From assembly GCA_027625915.1 (NCBI GenBank), contig JANTQA010000032.1, positions 9,486,001-9,550,000 of the forward strand: 64,000 bases of DNA, given 5' to 3'. This document shows positions 43,548 through 53,409 of the stretch, in pieces. This DNA is from Anaeramoeba flamelloides (lineage: Eukaryota > Metamonada > Anaeramoebidae). How positions within the stretch are numbered: the stretch's first letter is position 1; each line of letters starts with the position of its first letter. Under the pieces are notes generated by a model, which was given only the letters and a program-made list of their open reading frames with translations, was not told where the DNA came from and searched no databases. The translations under genes and the position numbers were made by a program.

Positions 43548-43888
43548 ATCCAGTTTTAAAATTTCCATTTACCAGTAAAATTATTAAGATATTTTAAGGC
43601 TCCACATACTGGGGGTTTAAAAATACCCATATTCATCTGTAATTAAAGTATGTTGAAATTTAAAATAATAAATAGTAGTGCTATATTTTTCAAATTTCCC
43701 CTTAAAATTTCCGTATAAAAATTATTACAGATTATGGGGTTTATGAGTTTTTTTCTAAACAAATAAATAAATTATCAATTATTTTATCTTTTTTTCATAA
43801 TGTAGAATATTCCAATTTTGTTTTTTTGTTGATACTCTGAAATATTTCATAAAATATTAAAAAATCAAAATAATGTACAAATCTGTTA

Positions 43889-44085
43889 CAGCCAGTTCCA
43901 CTTTTAAGGCACAAACTTTCAACGAAATTTAAGGCACAAAAAAATCTCAAATTATAGTACATTATTTGTAATTTTTTTTTTTTACAATTTATTTTACTAG
44001 AATCTGAATTTTGTGCTTAATTTGAGATTTTTATGTGTAACTTAAATTTTTTTGGAAGTTTGATCCATAAAAGTGGAACTGACTG
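43889..44085. mobile_element. Family D palindromic MITE, copy 4
   Basis: CAGCCAGTTCCACTTTTAAG at the left and AAAGTGGAACTGACTG at the right, with TA on both sides. Internal arms match 41564-41758 closely, including CAAACTTTCAACGAAATTTA. Confidence 0.8.
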
Positions 44086-44921
44086 TATAATTCAAAAAAA
44101 AGAAAATACTTATAATAAATTGAGAATATTTTTTTTTTAATTACTACTTTTAAAATTTCTTAAAAAGTAAATATAAATTAAATAAAAAAAAATATGTAAA
44201 ACTAATATCTCTAATGTTGTATTATTTTTTGTACCGGGTTGGAATTATCTCTGAAAATCTATCGGTAGACAAATATATTTTCAAGAATAATTGATAAAGC
44301 TTTAAAAACTATTTTTATTCATGAAAAAACCCAGAAATCGGTAATATTCAAATAAACCCCCAATAATCTTGTTTTTTCAGTAAAAATATTTTCACAACTT
44401 TCCCTATTGAATAAAAAATTCCTATATTTTTTTACAGGATCTCAATTAAAAATTGTCATCTTGGAAATTTTTTTAAATTGCTTTTTCAAATCAAATGGTA
44501 TCAACCAAAATAATTATATTCGAATATTAAATTGTTCAGGTTTACAACCCATCAAGTATTAAAAAGATAAATTATCTCGTGTAAGGTGTTGGGTCATCTT
44601 ATTTCATTCTAATGGTATTGTCCACTATAATATTTAGAAATACAAAAAGTAACTATTATTTCATTTTTTTAATTCCATGATTTAATCATTTGATGATAAC
44701 CACTAACATCACAACATGAGCAATAAATTTACAATATTATGAAAAAATACGGATTAGTCCTACTTTATTGTGAAAAATCATAAACTCAAGCTAAACCCAA
44801 TCTTTTATAATAAAATAATTTTTGTGATAAAATGAAAATTATTTTTTTGAATGACTTTAGAAATAATTCTGTTGACTTTTATAAAACCTTGAGACTTTAC
44901 AACGGTTTCTCTCTTTAAAAA

Positions 44922-45326
44922 TGGTTGAAAGTATTTGCGAGTGTTGTGATATGAGGTGTCTTCAAGTACTGGTAAGTTTTAAAAGATAACTTCGTTTTTA
45001 TTAAAAACTACGTTCCATCCCTTGAGGGTTGTGATTAATTGTGTTATTTTACTTTCGCTTCTCAAAAAAAGCTTTCACACAGAAGAAATTGGACAAAAAA
45101 AAAAAAAAAAAACATATTTTGTCATCCTTACCTTTTCCCAAAGACTATTTTTCTTTGTTTTTCGATGAAAAGGAAAATTGAAAATAACATAAAAAATAAT
45201 TGCAAAAAATGGCTTTTGGGGATTTCCAAGTGCATTTCAAATAAGAGAACTTTTCAAACTTGTAAAAGTAAATTTAAAAAAATCTGTAGAGCAGCTCTAG
45301 AAAATAGTGAGAGTTCCGAAAGTTGA
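44922..45326 (+). CDS. Possible small two-exon basic/Cys-rich protein
   Basis: A first exon could start at ATG 44922 (MVESICECCDMRCLQVL) and end at a good donor, GTAAGT, near 44973. A frame to TGA 45326 follows, reached through an AG at about 45071. It contains KNNCKKWLLGISKCISNKR, then FQTCKSKFKKICRA and an acidic Ser/Glu end. The Cys pattern CxxC..C hints at metal binding but fits no named domain. A purine tract of 18 A's in the second exon weakens the model. No homologue is recognised. Confidence 0.35.
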
Positions 45327-46650
45327 AATGGAAATTCTAAAATATGAAAATCAAAATTTAGCATGATCTAACAAGGTAAAAAGTGTTAAAATTGTTGAAA
45401 TTGTGAAAATTTCTGAATTTGTGAAAATTTCACAATTTTTTTAAAAGGAATTCTCCTTGGAAAAATATTACTTGGATTACATAACTCTTTCAAGGGTGAT
45501 TTTAGACATTATTTAACTATTTTCGCCTAAAAACGTAGCCCATAAACCCATGAGATTTTTTGTAATTGAAGAAAAAATTTTTTGTTATCATTTTTTTTTT
45601 TTTTACAACGAATAGTACTATCTCAAACAAATTTTAATATCAAAAATAATCATTCCATTTCAACAATTTACTTGAACACAAAATTCTGTGTGTTTTTTTT
45701 TAAATGGAGTAATTCCTTTCACAAGTCAAATAACCTAAAAGAATAAAGAGTAATTTTCCTTCTTATTGGTAATCGATCTAATAAAATCCATAAAAATCGT
45801 AGTTTTGTTTTCTGTCCAATACAAAGGTAAGAAGAAGAAGAATATAAAGAAGAAAACAAATGTACAAACAGTCTTAATAATTGGTGGTAATGTGGCTCAG
45901 GTTGTTGTGAATGCATTGAAAAGTTTACCTTCCCTTATAGCTTTTTGAGAATATTGAAAAATGTTTTCACCCAATAACACATTCTTTTAAGAACGAGTGA
46001 AGGTTTGGTTATTTTAGAAACTCTTACTATTCAACCTAATTTATAATAACACGATTGGGGCTGAGAAATTATCTTTATCTTTAGTTCTTATAATTTGTTA
46101 ATCTAAAAGGATCAATAAGTTTGTCAATCAAATAAAAAGAAAATACCATAAAACTCTTTGATCTGATCCTTGATTCAATCAAGTATCTTTTATGTTATTT
46201 TTTTTAAAAGAATAACTTTTTTTCACCTCAGCTATTTTTGATCAAAAAAATTTTTTTTTGTAAAAATATTTCTGAATTAACCCAAAAACCCATCAACTCT
46301 TTTATGGTGATTAAATTTTAAAAGATGTTTTGGCATTTATTACGATTTTTAGTACAATTGTCATGTTTTTTATAGAAGATAATGATTTTAGAGAAGATAT
46401 CGATAATATTGAATTAAGCGATTTTCTATAATCTTGCGACTTGATATGAATAATCACGATTTTTGAATCTTTGTCCCGACTTTACCAAGATACCATCAAC
46501 TCCTCAATTATCTATTGATATTAAAACCTAAAGATTGATTTACTTTATTTTCTTTTAATGGAAAGTATTTTCTTTATCAGTAAGTACAAAGCAGAGAAAA
46601 TTATTAAAAAAAATAATCGATTAATTATTTTATTTTTTACAGAACCATTC
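45327..46650. other. Gene-poor stretch
   Basis: Overlapping 60-66-residue frames on both strands at 45719-45948 have mixed composition but no domain. An exon-like piece with a donor/acceptor pair at 46558-46650 borders the next element. Nothing firm. Confidence 0.35.
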
Positions 46651-46651
46651 T

Positions 46652-47556
46652 GGAAAAAAATTTTCAATTTGGTTTTAATTGGTAAAACAGTGGTTAAGTG
46701 TTGTGTTTTTCAAATATTTTTTAATACGTTTTTTTTTTGCCAATTTTAAAAAAAACAAATTTAAAAATTAAATCGATCTTTGGAATTAAAACTTAATTCA
46801 AAAATTCAAAGCAACACAAAATTTACACTTTTTCAATTTTACCAAATTTAGATTTTGATTACAAACTTTTGTAAAAGTTAATTTTTTAATATTTTTTGCT
46901 GCTTTACTTTTGTCCGTTCATGTGAAATTAGCTCAAAGATTAGAACAATAAGTGCTAATTAGGTTTGAGGAATTTCCAATTCCATCTATCTTTAGTGATC
47001 AAGAGCAATAAGTAAAAAATTAATTGAAAAATTATAATTTTTACTACCAAATTACCATTAAAACCAATTTAACAATTTTTTTCCAGAACAGTAAATAGAT
47101 TTTGTCCCTCATTAAAAAAATTGACAAATCGTTTTGAATGAAAAATGTAGTCAAAATTAAAAATGTCTGGAAAGGATTTTTTTTTTAATTATTTTTTTAC
47201 TTATTTTTCACAGATCAATGAAGAGATATGAAAATGATAATTCCTCAAACTTGACTAGTACCTATTGATAAAATCTTTGAGCTAATTTCACATGAACGGA
47301 CAAAAGTAAAGCAGCAAAAAATATTAAAAAATTAACTTTTACAAAAGTTTGTAATCAAAATCTAAATTTGGTAAAATTGAAAATGTGTAAATTTTGTGTT
47401 GCTTTGACTTTTTGAATTAAGTTTTAATTCCAAAGATCGATTTAATTTTTAAATTTGTTTTTTTTTTGCAAATTGGCAAAAAAAAAAAAAATATTTGAAA
47501 AACACAACACTTAACCACTGTTTTACCAATTAAAACCGATTTGTCAATTTTTTTCC
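46652..47556. mobile_element. Head-to-head pair of about 440 bp MITEs
   Basis: The left half (46652-47095) and right half (about 47125-47556) are inverted copies of each other. Long exact segments are shared, e.g. GCTGCTTTACTTTTGTCCGT at 46901 with its mirror in 47272-47315. Each half also has its own inverted ends: GGAAAAAAATT and TTGGTTTTAATTGGTAA at one end, and CCATTAAAACCAATTT with AATTTTTTTCC at the other. Identity between halves in the best 45 bp is complete, so the pair is young or was homogenised. No ORF is kept. Confidence 0.7.
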
Positions 47557-48103
47557 TTTTGACAATTTTTCACCTGAATTGTTATATTTGTAAAAAATAA
47601 TACTACATTTCAAGATAAATTTAAGAAAGAAGATTTTCAACATTGAACTTTCAAGATCCAAATATATTACAAAAACCAGATTTTTTTAAAAATTGTTTGG
47701 ATTTTTTAATTAACACAATGATCTTTTTTTAATTTTTCAAGATTAACAAATAGTACTACTTGATTAATTAAATTTTTATAGGCATTTGAAACATGAAATA
47801 TTAATTCCATTTACCTTCAATAATAACTTACTGTAATTTTAGACTTGTTTATGTTCGCAATAATCATTAAACTAAAAATCATGAAAATGTTTTTTTAAAT
47901 AATCAACACCTCTCTTGAGTTAAAATAATTACAATTCTCTTCTGTTTAGGAGAAAAAAAAGAAGGAAAAAAAAAAGTAAAATTATTCAATATGACTTTAT
48001 TAGATTTCAAAACTTAATAAACGTTATGAAGTTAAAAGCCTACATTTCAAAATTTATGTATAAAACAGATGTCTCGCATAATATTTCATACAAATGTTTG
48101 TCT

Positions 48104-48850
48104 TTACAAATATTCAAAGGTATTTGATCCTGAAATAAGATTATTTCGATATTTACAAGAAACTTGGCACAATAATAAAAGATTCGAATATGGAGATAAA
48201 GATTGATTTTTTTTTTTCCAGTCGTCTCTTTCCAAATAACTGGTTTGTCTTTTTCTGAGCGAAATTTGATTTATTTTGTTTGTTTTTTGTGTAAAAACTG
48301 TTTTTGTTTGGCAATTTGATTTTTGCATATTTGGGAAATGGAATTTGCTGTCAACAACCAATTTACTCTTTTGGTTTGATTTCTTTGGTTTTTTTAAAGG
48401 AAATTTGAGTACTTTTTTTGGCTGACTTTTTCTTTTTTTTCCAAAAGTGATCTGTAATCTTGAGTAAGGTGTGATATTGATTAAGTTGAAATTTCTTAAA
48501 AAAAAGCTTGACAATCCCCTTTCAAAAGACCGTGTCGAGGTAGTTGTTAGCTCGGCAAATATTCTGATAAACTTTCGTTTTAAGATGACTTCTGTTGGCA
48601 AATTCGTTTCCTTTTGAATCCCCTGTGATCCCTTCTTGTCAGTGTGCCCTAGGCTTATTTCTTCACCAGCCCCATTTGATCTCGGTTTTGGATTTATGTC
48701 TATTAAGCATGAGATTTCGAGCCCTTGGATTGAATTTGGGTACAATTTCAAAAGCATTATTAATCTTTCCTTCATTGATCGTACACCCTTCAGTTTTTCG
48801 ATTAACTGCGAATTGTCTGGATTTCTTTTTACATGAGAAAGTTGATTCAT
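48104..48850 (-). CDS. Unknown 248-residue basic protein
   Basis: An uninterrupted frame from ATG 48850 to a stop at 48104, with clearly more mixed base composition than its flanks. The N-terminal 60 residues look helical (SQLIEKLKGVRSMKERLIML, then LKLYPNSIQGLEISCLI). The middle carries FIRIFAELTTTSTRSFERGL and the C-terminal half is strongly basic and low-complexity (KKRKSQPKKVLKFPLKKPKK). This suggests a nucleic-acid-binding or nuclear protein, by inference only. No domain was recognised, and an upstream exon cannot be excluded. Confidence 0.55.
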   Translation of the reverse strand: MNQLSHVKRNPDNSQLIEKLKGVRSMKERLIMLLKLYPNSIQGLEISCLIDINPKPRSNGAGEEISLGHTDKKGSQGIQKETNLPTEVILKRKFIRIFAELTTTSTRSFERGLSSFFLRNFNLINITPYSRLQITFGKKRKSQPKKVLKFPLKKPKKSNQKSKLVVDSKFHFPNMQKSNCQTKTVFTQKTNKINQISLRKRQTSYLERDDWKKKNQSLSPYSNLLLLCQVSCKYRNNLISGSNTFEYL

Positions 48851-50285
48851 AACAGTATTTTAAATCTTGTGAAACAAGCAAACTTTTTAGAAAAGTGCTA
48901 AATAAAAAATTAATGAAAAAATTAAAATAATAATATAAAAAAATAAAAAGTGATTAATATAAATTTTATTTTAATAAAAAAAAAGGAAATTTTTAGAAAA
49001 TTTTCGAATGATGAGAGACGTTTACTGTTTAAGGTTTCTGAAGACAAACACATTGTTATTTTTTCGGTAAACTAATAATCTTAAAAAATTGGAAAAAAAA
49101 AAACTATTAAAATTGTTCTCTACTTAAAATTTTCTTTAAAAATAAGCTAATTTGAAAATAGAAAAGAATTCTGATTTGGAAAAGAAATCGAAAAAACAGT
49201 TTTATGTGTTAATTAAAGCGCCAAAATTAATTATTTTTGAAAATTTCTTTGAAAAAAAAAAAAATAAACGGGGTCTTAAGAATTTAATTCAGAACCACAT
49301 TTGATGATCTTTGAAAAATAAGAGATTTAGCAAATAATTCCTGAATTTTCCATATTTCTTTTTTAAGAAAAAAAAGTAATTAGTTTTTCAAATTTGGTTA
49401 AAAGCAGAATAAGTTCGAGTAGAACTATTTTGAATTTTTCAAAAGTTTGTTAGGGTTTGGAAATTGTTTTTTTTTTCTAAATTCAATAATAATTTTCCAA
49501 ATACAAAACAATTATCAATTACCAAAATGACTATTTATTGAAATTTTCAGATGGAAAATACTACAGTATTCGTTACCTTTTCATACTACAAATCAACAAA
49601 TAAAGGAAAACTTGATCTGGTATTTTGCCGAATTTTTGGGTTTTGTAATATTTTTTGCAAAAATTCTTCTTTTAGAGTTTTCCGTTTTTGTTAACAAATT
49701 TTAAAAATGACATAATAATTTTAGAGGTTTATTTTAGTCAATTTTTCCAATTGAGCTTTTGTCAAATAAAAATTTGTTAACTTTTTTTAATTTATCGTCT
49801 TTAGTAAAATCTTTTTTGAGGGTAAGAATCTGATTTAGATGAATGAATTTTGGAGAGAATTTTCTTCAATACCTTTTAAAAACAATTATGATTTTTGAAA
49901 TGTCTAATTTGAGGAATTAATTGTCAAAAATTGTCCTTTCCTTTCCCTTTAAAGAAAAATATCATTAATAAGCATTTTATAAATTGATCAGTTAATTTTT
50001 TAGTTCCAAAGTATAAAAATTTTTCACTTCTTAATTTTTCCTATTTACATTTTGCAAACCGAATTGCAAAAAAGTTGATTCAGAAAATTCTGATGTTTTT
50101 ATCTTAATTAAAGCAATTCAGTAAATCTTTGATCAGAATTCTTAAAAAACCTAAAACGATTTAACACAAAGCCAGAAATGATCACTTTGCAACAATTTTT
50201 GCAATTTAAGAAAAAAAAGATTTTAATTGACTTTTCCAAAAGTAAATTCGATTCAGGCCATATTTTGGAAAATGAAATACAGGGT
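48851..50285. other. Gene-free stretch
   Basis: AT-rich with no coding frame, repeat family or RNA gene recognised. Confidence 0.45.
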
Positions 50286-50289
50286 GTTG

Positions 50290-51470
50290 TTTGTTCTAGT
50301 CAGTATTTTGAGGTTGGTAAATCAAGTTAAAGACTTTGCTTACAAAATATAAGAAGTAAAAAATGATCTAATTTTACGAAATTTGTTTTTATTGTGATCA
50401 CAAAATAAAAAAAAAGGTTGGGAAAAATTTACAATGAGAGAAAATTTCCTAATATATTCATTTTTAAAATCCTAGAACCTACAGAGAAATAAATATGTTT
50501 TTTTTTTTTGATTTGGTGTTAAGTTGAGAGGGTTTCAACAAAGATAAAAAAGGTTAAAATGTTAAAAAATAGCAAAAGTGATAGATGACTAATCGTATTT
50601 GTAGGTTCTAAACAACATACAAATTTGATATTGTCACTGCCATGGGTTTCGTATTGTATTGAATTACATTCAAATTCATCTTTAGAAATAAGAAAGACCA
50701 TTTTTTCTTTTAACTTTGTAAATAACAATTTTATTTTTAAAATGTAAATAAAAAAAAACGCTTTTTTGTATTTTTTTTTTCCATTAGTTTGTTTCATACA
50801 AAATTCTTCAAAACTTTTTCCACATAACACAGTATCATACTTTGTCTTCAACAAATATCGAATGTGAGAAATGATCCTAACAAAAAGCCAATATTTAGAT
50901 TTTTGGATTATTTGGTACAGAAGTTAATCTTCAAAAACCAAAAAGAGTAAATATCATGTTTTAGATCCTAATGTGAACTCCAATCCAAGAAAACACAGAA
51001 AAAAAGAACAAGATCAAAAAAACATGAATAAAATTACGAAAAAATTACTATTTCTCTGTAGGAATTAATACGATTTGTGGAAAATTAATGGAACAGTTCA
51101 AGGTAAGCTAATGTTCAAAAAACATTGGTTATGTGATCTTTTAAAGTTAGAACATTTGGTAATGTTCTTTGTATTGATCTTCATTTTTTAGGTGATAAAA
51201 ATCATGATTATTTTTTTTTTTTTCGTTTTCACATTCCTTAGCAAGGTGTCCGAGTTCAAGTATCTCAAAATTTCTTCTGATTCGAACATTAAAAATAATT
51301 GTAAAAATGATTTTTTTTCCAAATTGGAGAATAATTTAAAGATCCTAACTTTTCATTATATGTGAGTTGGATACAAATTACGCCGAGAAAAATTGACAAA
51401 TTGAGAAATTAGTCCATAATTTGACTGTAATCGAAAGAAATTTTTTAAACGAAGAATTAGAATGACTTTT
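50290..51470 (-). repeat. Family A repeat, copy 3, with best coding remnant
   Basis: It is colinear with copies at 1070 and 20870. The minus strand keeps a 111-codon open frame (50854-50519: KTKYDTVLCGKSFEEFCMKQ and onward). About 400 bp upstream on that strand is a second coding-like piece, NVRIRRNFEILELGHLAKEC, near 51285. The pieces could be exons of one gene or pieces of a decayed ORF. The second piece is faintly like the end of a BTB domain, but not enough to name. Confidence 0.55.
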
Positions 51471-52080
51471 TTATTCATTTTTATTTGGTTTTTTTTCCTT
51501 TACTACAAAGTTTTGACAATTTAAGAATAATTATATTTTTAAAAAAAATAATCCTAAATTCAAGCATAATCTATAAGGAGATGGTTCAGTCGTTTTATTA
51601 TAAATGGGACTTGTTATTAAAATGAAAATGACAATATTCGAATTACTCCTAAAGTTTCATAGTAAATGAAGGAAACCTCTTAGATATAAAAAAAGTATTG
51701 AACTTGTATTATATTTGATTTAGAGGGTTATAAATCTACAAAGTGTTATAAATGTTGAAAAGGTTATAAAATTTATAAGAAACTCATAAACATATTACAG
51801 CAGGACCGACTCTAGAGTGAAGATTTATAAGACATAGAAATTGTTTGTATTTTATAATATTGTGTTTTATGAAATAGAATAATTCAATTTTTATCATAAG
51901 ATAAAAAATTCAATTTCTGTTACTCCATAAGAGTTTTTTTTTTTTTTTTTTTAAATGAATCAAAAAAAATATTAAATTTCATAAGAAAAAGAAATCACCA
52001 AAACCTGGAAACTTAAGAAGTATTTTTTGATCTTTGTTTTTTAAATTATTTAAATATGTGATTCTAAAATTTTCGAAATA

Positions 52081-52476
52081 CAGCTGTTTAAAGGCTAGTG
52101 TGAAATTTTATCAATATCAAATTTTGATGTTGATAAAGATTTTTAAATCTAAGAATATAAGAAAAAGAAAGCTTATATTTTTAATATTTTTCATAAATGG
52201 GTTGATATGAAAAATAAACTTATAATGCAATAAAAAAAAATTCATTTTTTTAGAGTAAATTTTATGTCGTTTCTTAATGAATTTTTGATGTTTAGAGTCA
52301 TTTAGAGTTCTGAAAATTTATTTATTGAAAATCAAAAAAAATTCTTGAATATTGGCTCATTTGGAAATTTTTTTTTCAATATGAGCTTTATTATTCTCAT
52401 ATTCAACTTTATAAAAATTTATATCAACATCAAAATTTGATATTGATAAAATTTCACGCTAGGTTTGGATTGACTG
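52081..52476. mobile_element. MITE inserted in E at a TA site
   Basis: Inverted ends of about 60 bp: GGCTAGTGTGAAATTTTATC, then AATATCAAATTTTGATGTTG, mirrored before CAGTCAATCCAAACC at the right tip. TA precedes (52079-52080) and follows (52477-52478). The flanks GAAATA and TAAGATTC rejoin to match the uninterrupted site in E copy 1 (GAAATCTAAGATCC near 24930). Confidence 0.8.
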
Positions 52477-52879
52477 TATAAGATTCAAATTAATGAAAGC
52501 TTTTTTATTCATATGTTTGTCAATTTCCAAAAAAAAAAAAAAATAGATCATATTCATTGCCCGAAAAAGTGAGAAAATTTTTCTTTTAAATTATCTTTTT
52601 TAAACTCAATTATAATAAAAATATTTAAATATACCTAATAATTAAAATTCATTTATTTATTCTTGATAATTTATCAATTATTTTTTCAATTTTCAAAACT
52701 CAAAAAATAATCTTTTTAACAGTCAAAGTGCCTAGCATTTTTTTCAAATATCAATTATTTTTTATAAATGACCTTTAAAGAACCAAATTAATCAGACAAG
52801 AACAATACCCCAAAGAATAGTTGGTACCAGTCCGAAATAAAACTTGTAAAATAAATAAATTTTCAAAAAAAATATCAAG

Positions 52880-53180
52880 AACTTGAAATTCTTATCTCCT
52901 AACTGAGAAAAACAACAATGTTCATTATGATCTTCAATTGAAGAGTAAATAAAATTCCTATATTCATCAATACCATTTCTCTAAAAACATTTTTACTATT
53001 TCATAAACATTAAAATAACTCGTTTTTACCAATTGATTATCTATTCTTGAAATAAAAAAAAATCACATACTGAATTTAGGATACAAAATAAAAAAACAAG
53101 TAAAATCAATGATTAAAAATGTTAAAAAATGATTTCAATTTTGAAAATTTGAAATTTTCCAAAATAAATTGTTTTTTGAA
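52880..53180. repeat. Family I repeat, copy 2
   Basis: It aligns with 12500-12775: ACTGAGAAAAACAACAATGT, TCAATTGAAGAGT, AATACCATTTCTC and ACATTAAAATAACTCG. It sits within the second insertion block of E copy 2. Non-coding. Confidence 0.45.
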
Positions 53181-53409
53181 TATTAATTGAAACACTTTCT
53201 AAATACATGTAATTCATTCCCAACAACTGTGCCACTTAGACTTAAATATATTTTGGATAACTTGAGTTTTTTTTTATTATACATTTTAATAGTTTAAGTT
53301 AAAATTATAAAACCATTTTCCAGGTTGTTGTATAAGAGTAAAAAATTTTATAATAAAAAATCAATTTCAATTTCTTATAAATGATCATTCTAACGTTGAT
53401 GGTTTTAAT

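Larger units (their letters stand above)
51799..53405 (+). mobile_element. Family E MITE, copy 2, with nested insertions
   Basis: The left end CAGCAGGACCGACTCTAGAG with TATAAGACATAGAAATTG, and the right end at 53370-53405 (complement ATAAGAAATTGAAATTGATT), match copy 1 at 24658-25149. The intervening 1.1 kb of extra sequence is insertion: a 396 bp element at 52081-52476 and a second block of about 750 bp (52545-53300) that includes family I sequence. Confidence 0.6.

Noticed and set aside
45719-45948. Opposed ORFs of 60-66 residues
   Set aside because: Both strands are open by chance in mixed sequence; no motif, start context or partner exon.
46558-46749. Rab/Ras-like P-loop (FNLVLIGKTVVKC) after an apparent intron with good splice sites
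   Set aside because: The P-loop-like string lies in the inverted terminal sequence shared by several copies of the MITE pair, lacks the second glycine of GxxxxGK, and no other GTPase motif follows.
51240-51300. BTB-like segment NFEILELGHLAKEC in family A
   Set aside because: Too short, and other BTB landmarks are not in the expected order; kept only as a coding trace.
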